A stretch of DNA of 64,000 nucleotides, from assembly GCA_012064415.1 (NCBI GenBank), contig SSNU01000138.1, positions 62,001-126,000 on the forward strand, in the 5' to 3' direction. Below, one piece after another: positions 34,601 through 45,695 of the stretch. How positions within the stretch are numbered: the first letter of the stretch is position 1; each line of letters begins with the position of its first letter. The DNA comes from Gyrodactylus bullatarudis. Its lineage: Eukaryota; Platyhelminthes; Monogenea; Gyrodactylidea; Gyrodactylidae. A program made the position numbers and the translations under genes. The notes below the pieces were generated by a model, which had not been told where the DNA came from, searched no databases, and was given only the letters and a program-made list of their open reading frames with translations.

Positions 34601-34701
34601 GTGAATCATGTACAAAATTTCGGTCAATTGAAACAACTTTGCTTTGAATGTTTAAAGGAATCTTTAAAATTTTTTACATCAATTAATCAAAAAAATTAAG
34701 C
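34601..34701. promoter_or_regulatory. 101-bp bidirectional promoter NMD3 / NSUN2
   Basis: Only 101 bp lie between the divergent start codons. The sequence is AT-rich with no TATA box at a fitting distance. Both partners act in RNA/ribosome biology, so co-regulation is plausible (inference). Confidence 0.5.
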
Positions 34702-37042
34702 ATGACTAAAAAGAGATCTAGAGCTCCTCATCACGATCTTAGTGCTGAGAAAAGAACTAATGAATTGTTTGAAAAATTTTATAAATCTCTCAACATTGTC
34801 GAAGATAAGGAATGGGACTCGTTTCTCCAAACTCTCAGATCTGACCTACCAGCTACATTTCGACTAACCAGTTTCGGTGAACACTCCAAGTCGCTTTATG
34901 AATTTCTCCAGAATAACTATTTTAAAAAGATTTGCCAAAGTATTGAATCAAGTGATGACCTCAAAGCAATTACTCTTAAAAATCTTGAATGGTATCCTGA
35001 AAAATTAGCTTGGCAATTAGATGCTAGCAAGATTTTGATTAGAAAGAATCAGTCCTTCAAGGATCTGTTCAAATTTTTAATCTCCGAGACAGATTCTGGA
35101 TTTATAAGTAGACAAGAGGCTGTTAGTATGATACCTCCCCTTCTTCTTGATGTAAAACATAACCACGTGGTCTTGGATCTATGCGCTGCTCCAGGCTCCA
35201 AATCTGCCCAGCTTGTGGAAATGATTCATCAGGACTTTGAAAAAAATCATCTTTCTGGTATACCTGAAGGTGTTGTTATTGCCAATGATCTAGAGCTGAG
35301 TCGAAGTTATATTATGGTACATCAATTGAAACGTTTGAAGAGCCCTTGTTATATTGTAACCAAAGAAGATGCGTCTATTTATCCACGCCTCCTGATAAAT
35401 GAAACCGAACCTCTCATGTATGACCGAATTCTAGCTGATGTACCATGCAGTGGAGACGGTACAATGCGTAAAAACCCTCAAATTTGGTTGAGCTGGAAAC
35501 CTAACCAGGGTATCAATGAGCATGTCATCCAATATCGTATTCTTAAAAGAGGTCTAGAACTCTTGAAGGATGACGGAACAGGCCGTCTAGTCTATTCAAC
35601 TTGTAGTTTAAACCCTGTTGAAGATGAGGCTGTTGTAGCCAGTATGCTGGAACAATGTCAGGGATCTGTTGAGTTGATAGAGCCACCATCTTGGATGGGA
35701 AAAAATGGAACTTTTATCAGTCGTACCGGTCTTAATTTGTGGCATTTGATCAACCGTGACGGAACTTTGGCCCATAAATTTGAGGATATACCCGAAAAGT
35801 TTGTTGGCTATTAAATTTTACACTTTTGTAAACTTGATCAATTTTTCTTTAGAAATCGTTCGTCTTATCGAAAATCAATGTTTCCGCCTGAGAATATTGC
35901 CTCATTCAATATGGATCGTTGTCGTAGAATCGTCCCATGTGATCAAAATACTGGAGGGTTCTTCATTGCAATAATGACCAAGACAAGACCTTTACCTTGG
36001 ATGAAACAGAAAAAGTTGGAGAATCAAGATGTCCCCAAAGAAAAAGATGATGGGACTCAAGAGAAGGCAGAACCTCCCCCAAAGAAAGCCTTAAAACTTA
36101 ACAATTATTGCAAATATAATGAAAATCCCTTTAAATATATTGACCCAGTGACCGACGAAGATTGGCCCAAAATAAAGGATTATTTCAAGATATCTGATTC
36201 ATTTCCAGCTGATTTGGTCCTTTATAGACCCTCGGATAATCCGAAAAATAAGAGAAATAACCTCTACTTTACCAATGCGACCCTAAAGAAAATCATTAAG
36301 CATAATCAATACAGAAATTTTCATATTGTCAACTCTGGCGTTGGTATCCTAAGTTTATCTGATGACCGACAATATTCTGGTTATCGTATTACACAGGAAG
36401 GTGTCGAGCTGATATCTCCCTATATTTCCAAAGAATTGAATAGTAAGTCTATTAACTAAAGAAACCACTTTCAAGGAGAAATAGGTTAAAAATGATTTCT
36501 TAGCTGGAAGATTGATTCGAATTGACGGTAATAATGATGGCTACCTTGATGATATCCTCAACTTGCTAAATGAAGAGGCTCCTCTCGTTGACAAGTTTTC
36601 TCAATCCCTCAAGGATCAATGGGAGAATTTTTCCATTGGACCCATTATAATTCATTATGCAGTAGGCGATTATAAAAATGTAAGTTTTAAAATTAATTAC
36701 ACGTGTCTACTTTTAAGTATATATTATTTTTCAACTTTAATCTCCTATCAAACCATATGTTTTGTGTCAAGAATTTTCAATGAATTTTACTACGATAAAT
36801 AAAAACATATTTGGGGAACATATAACAAATTTTTTTAGGCCTATCCAAAAATTTCCTTCAGTATTACTGGCTGGCGTGGAGTCAAGTCATTGCGTCATTA
36901 CTTAAAATCACACGAACGAGCTCACTATCTACGCCTGTGTGGTGTGACAGAAATTCCTGAAATTATTAAAAATGATTTTACAAAGGCCAAAACTTTTGAC
37001 CAGTCAGCCACTACTGATGTCGTCAAGACTGAAGAAGCATAA
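34702..37042 (+). CDS. NSUN2: RNA cytosine-C5 methyltransferase NSUN2
   Basis: NSUN2 (Trm4, Misu) methylates C5 of cytosines in tRNAs (C34, C48-50) and other RNAs with S-adenosylmethionine, mainly in the nucleolus. Exons 34702-35798, 35853-36442, 36504-36679 and 36839-37042 join in phases 2, 1, 0 and code 688 residues (human 767). Visible motifs are WQLDASK, the SAM-binding motif VLDLCAAPGSKSAQL, the motif IV ILADVPCSGDGTMRKNP with its PCS cysteine, and the motif VI GRLVYSTCSLNPVEDEAVV with the catalytic TCS cysteine. Exon 2 follows with SMFPPENIASF and CDQNTGGFFIAI, and exon 4 with ITGWRGVKSLRHYL. The first donor, GTTTGT, is non-consensus but is the only one that keeps frame and the family sequence IPEKNRSSYRKSMFPP. 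The gene ends in an acidic tail, KTEEA. Confidence 0.95.
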
Positions 37043-37200
37043 TAATTGTTGTGATAAAAACTTATTTTGCACACAAATAAATTTGTTTTAATTTGTATGA
37101 CAAGTACTTTTTTCGTCTTTACTGCGTTGAAAGAAAATATCAGTTTATCAATGAAAATATTTATCATTGTCTATAATAGTAGTGACAGTAGAGGCAAATC

Positions 37201-39884
37201 ATGCTGCAGACTTTGTTCAAAGACTTTTTCGGCTTTATTGTCATTGGAGTAGCTGCATTCGTCAATTACAGGGCATATGAATTAAGCAATGGTAAATTAA
37301 AACCATTTATCGATGGATCATGTTCTTTAGATAATAGAGAATTTTACATTTCCACTGGTTGTGTGAAAGCGGAAAATTTGATACCCTACCTACCAGATGA
37401 ATACAATATTCAAGTTTTGATTGATTCCGGAGACTCCCCGCAGAATGCGGCTCAATTCTCTGTATTCTCCCTATTCCCAATCAACCTCCTAGTTCTCTTA
37501 TCGATTGTAGCATTTTCAAAATTCTCCAAGGATAATCCCAAAGTAATCCTTTTTATTTTTGATAAGAAATTAAGAATCTATACTGGTTCAAGACATTAAT
37601 CACAATTATCTCGATGATCCTGGCTCTCGGTGTAGAATCAACATTGGTCATTATATTCGCTGCGGTTATTCTGATTATTTTGGGTGCAATTATACGGCCG
37701 AATGGAACCAAAGTTTATCTCGTCACATGTGCACTCCTCTATCTCAACCATACATATTTTATTAAATTCATTGCTTTTGTAAGTCAACTCTTCAGCCAAT
37801 AGTATTGCATTATTTTAATTGGTCAATTAATTTCATTGGTCCTTCATTACCTCTTCATTACCATAGCTTGATTCTTTAACATTTTTGATTACAAAGGGGT
37901 CATAATCAGATAAGAAAATCAAAAATGATAATATAACCTGATAATTGGTGGAATTATGATTTCTTGATCATTTTTACTGCTTGGAAATGAATCAAGATTT
38001 GAAAAGATGGCCAGTCTATCAAAAATTTGGTTTTGAAAATTGGTTTCTCAATCTTATTTCAAATTCTCAAACCAGTTCTAAAATTTTAATAAACGTTTAG
38101 CTCCAAAAATCATCCCCAGGAAAAGAGAGCAATAGAAAGTAAGAAACTAAGAGGGGACTTTGAAAAGAACCAGGGGGACATTCTTTTTTATCTTAAGAAC
38201 CAAAAGAGTTTTATAAATTTTAAATAAAAATATTTAGGCTCTAACCGGTCAAAGTATATGGATGATCAAATTAACAGTAATCCTCATCAATTATCTTATT
38301 GTTCGCTGGCACATTATGCTCTATCACTTGTGGAAAACTAATGAAATCAAAAATATTACGTTTTCTGGTTACTATACCAATACTCTGCAGTATTTATTTT
38401 TGCCTTATATTTCAATTAATGGAACAATCATCATGTACGGAGATTGGAGCAATCAAAAGAAGGAACTTTTAGAGGTAATGTCTATGATTTTATCGTCAAA
38501 CCAATGAAGTTTGAGATTGCGTCCTTTTTTATCAGCCAATGGGGATCAAGTAATTACGCTGATTTTTCTTTTCAATTCTCATTGGCTAATAAAATAAAAA
38601 GTCAACTTACTTGATACGATTATTCTTATCGTTATCATCTTTTATTTAGGGACTAAGCTTACCCCTTGGATATAGGGACATAAGACCAGTTGAGGTGGAC
38701 AAAATGATGAAAAGTCTAGCAAAATATCTTTTGGTATTCTTCCTGTGGAGAATAGCCCTGATAAAAGTCTATTTCAGTTGTCTATCAAATCATTTCATTT
38801 TACGGCCTAAATTGAATACAACAAAATACACACGAATTGAATACTTCAATACTGATATTACCATGGATGAATTGATTTATGACAACGAGTACGAGAAGAA
38901 TCATCATATTCTTGCGCTATTTGGTTTAGTCAATCGGACTGCCTCTTTTTATCTTGCATATTACATAATTTTTGGCCTGTTAATTTGGCTCAACGACATG
39001 GAAGATGTTCTTATTCATGGAAAGACTGAAGTTTCCCCGAGATTATACCCGCAAAAACCAAAATGTCTCTTTGCTCTTAATAACATTGGTGAGATTTGGA
39101 GGTAAGAACCAAATGTATATCATTGCTCTCAAGACCATAAATTGATTAACTGGTATTTTTTACACAAAAAAAGCTAGCATAGTAGAAGCCAATCAGAGGT
39201 CAGAGTTATTGGATTTTAGTTAAACTTTCATTGGATGTTTACCATCTACCAATAAGAACAAAGGATTTTTTACTTCATTTTTGATTGGTCGGGATTTTTT
39301 TGATAAATATTATCTAACATGCATTGTATCCGAATCTCGATGGTGTAAAATTTTTGATCATCATTTCATTTAGGTTTTTTGATGTTGGAATGTACAATTA
39401 TTTGACAGAATGTGTCTATTTCTACTTTGCCAAAGCACAAAATGACTACTTTGGAAAAAATCGATATCTTCAATTAAAACCTGTAATCTCAACAATTTTT
39501 GTTTTCATTCTGGTTTTCTTTTACCATGGAAATGACATTTATACCCGTGAGTTGATCCTCAATAATTGCAAGTTATTGAATAATAATATTTTTTCTTTTC
39601 AAGTTAAATGGGTTTTAATAAATGCAATCATGGTAATTATGCAACGCTTCATCATGCAACTCGGCAAACATGAATCTTTCCAGTTTCTATCTGAGTCAAG
39701 ATTTGTTACAGGCTTTTGTCAAGCATTATCCCTTCTTATATTTCAGATATCATCAAGTTTCTTTGTGGAAAAATCAAACATTGGCTACTGGTTAACAGCG
39801 ATGCTTTTCACACCAAGTGGAGCATTATTCTCTTTCTGGCAGTATTCATCCAAAATGTTCATGTTATATGAATTTGATTGTTAG
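37201..39884 (+). CDS. HHAT: MBOAT acyltransferase, HHAT-like, copy 1
   Basis: Multi-pass ER membrane enzyme of the MBOAT family; the HHAT/Rasp branch N-palmitoylates Hedgehog. Exons 37201-37542, 37575-37778, 38238-38474, 38650-39101 and 39374-39884 join in phases 0,0,0,2 and code 581 residues (human HHAT 493). Intron 1 is only 32 nt. Many hydrophobic segments are seen. The HHAT-group motif EIWRFFDVGMYNYL spans the last junction and carries the Asp equivalent to D339 of human HHAT; the catalytic MBOAT His follows in VFILVFFYHGND, 48 residues further on (40 in human). Exon 3 has the block YLFLPYISINGTIIMYGDW, the YP-x-NGP region of the family. NSUN2 ends 158 bp upstream on the same strand. AATAAA is at 39990-39995. 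HHAT rather than GUP1 is favoured by the FDVG motif; the substrate is not shown by sequence. Confidence 0.77.
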
Positions 39885-40158
39885 AGTAAAGAAGATTTCA
39901 TCAAAACGATTATCTTTTTTATTGTTTTATAAAAATTCATCTTGATTGAGTTGAATTGAATTCATATGATACTCTATTTATAAATGATGAATAAAAATTA
40001 TAAATGTCTTCTTTTCGTATACAACTCTTATTTTATCTTGCTTGAGATTCTTGATTTCCGCAAATCTATTTTCTTTTCCTTCCTACAAAATCCAAGACAT
40101 TAGTCAGCAAAATAATAACTCTTATTTTAGTTATACAAAAGTTGGATGGATATGAGTA
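39885..40158. other. 3' flank of HHAT-like copy 1
   Basis: Holds the 3' UTR and the polyadenylation signal at 39990-39995, then AT-rich spacer. Confidence 0.45.
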
Positions 40159-40648
40159 GGGCCTCAAGAAATATGACCTAAAAATTCATTTGTAGGCGCC
40201 TATAACGATTTTTTCCTAATATATCATATACTACTTGCAAGTTTTTTGCCAAAAAATTGATTTTCACTATCTAATAATTCATATACAACTTTTAAAACAT
40301 TACTATTTTTCGGAAGAATCTTTTAATCAGGCATGTACAAAAATATATAATTTGATATTTTGAAATAACCTAAGGTGGTGTGGAAAATTTGAATATCATG
40401 TAGTATGACGTGATTGGTTTAGTAAGAACGATTCTGGTTGGTCAGTTCAACTCAAAATACTAGTATATTGAAAAGCGAAATATGACTTATTATATTTGAT
40501 TTTTAAACATATGATGCAAAACAAAATATATGACATATATATGCTCCAAAATCCCTTACCCCCACAATAATTTTGGATACATCATTGTGTTTGTTTTGAG
40601 AAATCAACCTTTCAAACAAAGTATAACTTTTATTACTTTTTGAGGCCC
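40159..40648. mobile_element. MITE with GGGCCTCAA inverted ends (490 bp)
   Basis: Starts GGGCCTCAAGAAATATGACC and ends TACTTTTTGAGGCCC, flanked on both sides by TA. A second copy with the same ends is at 47399-47734, in the intron of the second HHAT-like gene. No coding capacity. Confidence 0.6.
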
Positions 40649-40979
40649 TAGAAATGAGTATTGAAGACTCTAAATCCAAAAGAAATATAGCGTAGCGAGT
40701 CAACAGCGATGTCTGGCTATGTCGCTACATTACATAGATGCAGAGGGAATATCTTCTCTTTGTGATAAGGTAGTCTGATGATTAAGCTAGATTCAATTTA
40801 AAATTTTACTTGATTAATAAAAAATCTGTAAAACCAGAAAAAGAATTTTTTGTGGTTAGGTAAGAGTAACAACACACGCAAAAATTCGTATATTTAAAAG
40901 AATAATCTCTATGAGACAATGATAAGATAATATTTGTTTATATCAGTTAAAATAGGTACGTCTTCAATTTGTATTATTA

Positions 40980-43900
40980 ATTTCGTCGATCCTCATCATC
41001 CCCTTTGTTTGAAGCGAGCTGGCGTACGGTGAGTTCGTTTCGGTCGACCCTGAGTCAGGGAAGTTCTTCTTATTACCTGCTTTAGGTTCTGGTGGCTGAA
41101 CTGGAAGTGGAGTTGGAGTAGGTACTGGATCATCGGCTCTAAATTTGTTAATAGCAGTATCGGTTTCTGAAGGTGTAGGTACGACTGGTATTCCATAGGA
41201 CGTAGCTAAGTCTGAAAAGAGATCGACTGGATTAACCCTGGATTAAGGCTTGACGTGGTTGCAATGAACTGGTCGGGTATTGCCATATTCGTTGGCGACT
41301 TCCACAATGGATCCGGCTGATTTCTTAACGACTCCTTTGAGCCAACGAGCGCTGGCTGTATTATGCTTATCATGGAGCCAAACTAATTGATCTGCAACAA
41401 AATTAGAATTAGGTAAAGAGATGTGCTTTTTAGGTCTGTTGAGAGGATTCATGATGGTAAGTTTGGTATCTACTCTCCTTCCGAACATTATTTCGGATGG
41501 TGAGAGACCCTTTAAAGTGTCATTAGGTGTTGACCTGTAATTTGATAAAATGATACGAATAGCTTCCTTCATCTCCTCCCCTCGGTGTTTAAGCAAACAT
41601 CGTTTGAAGGTATCGACAAATCTCTCAGCTTAACCATTGGACTGAGGATGATAGGCGAGTGAATTCAGTAGTTGAATTCCCTTCGATTTCGCCCATGTCT
41701 TCATCTGATCCGAGACAAATGGTTTACCATTATCAGTAACTAAACATCTGATGCAACCAAAGGTATTCTGCAATTTGGTAAGTTTAGCTATGAAGTTTTT
41801 CGTGTCTGGAGACTTCATCATTTTGACTTCAGGGCATTTTGACTTGGCATCAACTATTATCAAGAAAAAATAGCCATCAATAGGGCCTGCAAAGTCCATG
41901 TGAACACGTTGCCAAGGTCGGTCTGCAGGAGGCCATGAAATACGTGCCGCTTTAGGAGGTAGTTTAGCGTTTTCCTAGGTAAGTTATGTCATTATCGATG
42001 TTATGCCAGAAGACGTTTTGTCTTGCCAAAGCCTTCATTGCATTTATGCCGCAATGGCCTAGGTGCAAGCAGTCCAATGTCTCCTTACGCATTACTTTAG
42101 GTATAACAACACGGTCGTTCATTAAGATGCAACCATCAAGTGTTGATAGATTTTTACGTCTATAGTATGGTAGGACGTCCAATGGAATGACTTTGGGCCA
42201 GTCTGAATGTAGGTATTCCAGAATCTGGGACAACGTCGGATCTGACTCAGTCTCCAAAGCTATGAGATCAGGGTAGATAGGTGCAGTTCTTAAAGTATTA
42301 TCAGGTACAAAACTGAGTTGGACTATGATTATATCCTCGTTTGCTGAGTCGAATAGGCGTGATAGGCAGTCAGCGTATCGGAAAGATTTAGTAGGAACAT
42401 AGGATATGTGATAGGTGTAGCATCTTAGGTCGAGGGCCCCCTTTGGAGGCGTTTAGCGCTGGTGGCTTTTATCCCTGTACTAGGACTAAATATGTTCAAT
42501 AGTGGTTTATGGTCCGTTTGTAGGTAGAACGGCCGCCCAAATAGGTACTTATGAAACTAAACAATAGCAAGACCTCCTTTTTCGATCTGAGGGTATCTTT
42601 GCTGTGTTGCATCTAGGCTTTTTGATAGGTAACAAATAGGTAACCAGGAGTCATAGTGTTTTTGCATTAACAAACCACCAACTCCTTTTTCAGATGCGTC
42701 AGCTGCAACTAGTGTGTCTAATTGGGAGCAGTCGGCTAAAGCTTTCCTAGTCGCCTTGAAGTTTTCTTCGCATTTAGGTGTCCAATCATAGGTAGAGGTT
42801 TGCTTTAGGAGAGGTTGGAAAGGTTCTATTAATCTGTGTGGGTCTTTGATAAAATAACAGAAGAAATTCATTAACCCCAGGAACGACATAAGCTCATTTC
42901 GGCTTGAAGGACTTCGAAGGTTCAGTAGGTCAGCGACTTTTTCAGGATTTGTTTTGCGCACGCTACTGCTGAGGACGCAACCATGGAACTCAACTGTTTC
43001 TTTGCAGAATTCACACTTTGATAGGTTTAGTTTTAATCCTGCGGAGGTAATGCGTTAGACGACGTCTATGTGTCCAGTCCCCCAAACTAGGATATCGTCT
43101 AAGTAGGCTTGCGCCTTTGGATAGTTGTCGAGTATTGTGTCAATTGTCTGTTGAAAGATCTTAGGTGCAGGTTTGACTCCATAGTTAAGGCGGTTACATT
43201 TGAACAGGCCCCACCTGGTGTTTACTGTCAACAGCAATTTTGAAGGTTCATCAAGCTCGACTTGTAGGAATGCGGCTGATAGGTCTAAGGTCGTGAAGTA
43301 TTTTGCCTTATGGATTTTTGAAAAAATATCCTCCCTAGTAGGTAGGTTATAACCATGGTCGCGCAACTGAGCGTTGAGACCTGTGGCATAGTCAGCGCAT
43401 ATTCGCAAGCTTCTGTCTTTTTTAAGAACAGTGAGTATAGGTGCAGCGTAATAGGTATTCGAGACTTTAGTGTAAATGCTTTTCTCGATGAGTTCGTCAA
43501 ATTGTTTTTTACAATCGACTCGATAGCATAGGAGATTCCTCTAGGTCTACAGAAGACTGGTTTTGCACCGTCTTTGAGGACGAGCGTAGCCTTAAATTTA
43601 CATAACCCTTCGGACTTATCATTAAGACTTTTAATCTTTTCCTCGAATTTATCTATGGAAAGAGACAAGACTGCGTAATGATCAATAGGTACTTTATATA
43701 AATCAAAATAATCAAATAGGTCATTGCCATAGAGATTAGGTATTCTGTTGGAGGCTTCAACTAGGAAACATGTGCGGGTTTCGCCATTTACTGTCACGGA
43801 TGCATCCAATTAGGTTTATGACTTGTCCGCTGACATAAATAGGTAGTATGGCGTTCTTTTCGAGTGTGGGCGAGCCAATGAATTTGTAGGTAGACTCATT

Positions 43901-45207
43901 GATGATAGTGACATCTGCGCCGGTGTCCAACTGGAAGCGAATCGTTTTGTCTGCTACAATAGGTAAAGTGAAAAAGTTCACATTGGCCAAGGTAATTGAA
44001 GATTATAGGAATAATTCTTTTAAACACATAGATTAGGTTTATATAGATTAATAAGAAATTTTTCTTTCACCCATACATCTATGCTGTCGTCATTAGGTAT
44101 TTTGTATAAAACGGAAAGATTAGAAATTATTTATTGGAGAGTTGTGGTGTTTTTTCAGCTTGCATTTTATTCTTATTTTCTTTGACTTTACTATTTCTTT
44201 CATGAGTTGTAAAATATTATCTTGAATGAACTTTTAACTAATATCATTTTTGAAGAATTACCACTGATGAAATGTACATTTGGTTTTAATATATCTTCTT
44301 TTAATTTTCTAAATTATGAATATAAGTGGATTTTCGGACGTGTTTGAAAAACTACGTGAATTACTTATTCGTAACAATAGGTAAGATGAAGCGTTTTGAA
44401 GGTTTCTGTCTTTTGGCGTTCAATTCGGTCACTTCAGGAGCCATCTCGGGTTCGTCCAACATTTTGACTTCAAGGTGCTCTTCGACACTCATAGACCTTA
44501 GGTAGAGTCGTCTTATTGAAGTTGAGTGAAAAAAGGAAGGCTAGCATCCTTTCAGGATCCTTAAGATCACTGAAGGTGATAGCGTTGATGAGTTTCCGTT
44601 GTAATCCGGAATACTCGACGATACTTTGGTCAGGCATTTCAAACGTAAAGAATTCTTTACGTGCGTTGAATACTGACTTATTCGATGTAAAGAGGGCCGT
44701 AAGTTTTTTAACGGTCTCCTCGAAAGAGATTTCATAATGCTGTACGGGATCAATACTATTAGAGTATTGATCTTTCTCAGGCATATTCAAAAAACGAAAC
44801 AAAGCTCTTACTCGGCATCTTCGGTTATCATGGGTAAATCCCATTCGAAAGTAGCTTCATTAAGGCGGTACCAGTCGTAAAATGAGCACTGTTTTGAGTC
44901 AAAGATGAGAGGTATAGATGACAGCAGAAACTCGTATTTAGGAGGTCGGCTTTCCTGTTTGTGCGATGTTTCGCTTGCGGTAGAATAGGTGAACAGGAAT
45001 CATCTCTCTGTCGGCGTGAGATCTTCAGCAAGGCTTCACGGCTTCGGATGAACGATCTCTCTTATGAGGAGTCTTGGCAGGAGGTTTTATCACAGAAATG
45101 TTGACATCTTGGGTAGGTGACGTGCTTGACTGTTTCTTGCCAGACTTGTCCTTCTTCGATGTAGACTGAGACATAGGTAGCGTTGCGGCACGATTAAAGT
45201 TTTCCAT
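40980..45207 (-). mobile_element. Decayed Ty3/gypsy retroelement (gag, protease, RT, RNase H, integrase)
   Basis: Read on the minus strand the order is canonical: a gag-like region (45207-44400), protease with the FQLDTGADVTII active site (near 43930), reverse transcriptase with KYFTTLDLSAAFLQVEL and the catalytic AYLDDILVWG (43408-43055), the connection and RNase H with LMSFLGLMNFF and LVAADASEKGVGGLL (42961-42557), an integrase zinc region with HLGHCGINAM (42257-41964), the core with MDFAGP and LVTDNGKPF (41899-41630), and a Pro/Thr-rich tail to about 40990. Stops and frame changes separate these pieces, so it is inactive. LTRs were not identified. A 420-bp segment (about 43966-44380) interrupts it between gag and protease and is bordered by ACAATAGGTAA on both sides. 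It lies between the two HHAT-like genes. Confidence 0.88.
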
Positions 45208-45695
45208 ATGAAGCTACTTCGTTGGTTTTTACCAACCAATGAGAGATGATCTTAAAGTTTCAACCAATCAGAACCAAGCTTAGGAAAAGACTAACACTAG
45301 AACCAGTGGGGTTTAATGTACGATTTAATTTATTTCCCAAACGAGCAATGAATCGGAGCTTTTACCTATATATAATTTTCCTCATTTATACAGATCATCT
45401 GACGGTGTTATTTATGACTTTATTTCCCGCAAAAACCAAAACGCACTCCATAATACTAATGGATTTGGAGATGAGAACTAAATTAAAATCAAGCGAAATT
45501 TAGGGAACATCAAGATTTAGCAAAATATTTTACACCGGAATATTTATTCTAATTTTTCCATAAATACTTGAGCATACATATACATTGATTTTTAAAATTT
45601 TGTTACATACTTCTAACACGAATTGTATCAATTTCTAACAGTTTGCTTTAAGTTTAAGTTTGCACAAATTTTCTTCAGTCTATGCAAACCATATC
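45208..45695. other. Spacer upstream of HHAT-like copy 2
   Basis: Contains the small palindrome TTGGTTTTTACCAACCAA near 45222 and otherwise nothing recognised. The promoter and any untranslated first exon of the next gene should be here. Confidence 0.35.

Noticed and set aside
34209..34604. 131-codon plus-strand frame
   Set aside because: Antisense shadow of NMD3 exon 1.
40950..45180. TAGGT excess as arthropod telomere repeat (TTAGG)
   Set aside because: The pentamers are dispersed, not in tandem arrays, and many are preceded by A or G rather than T, so this is not telomeric DNA.
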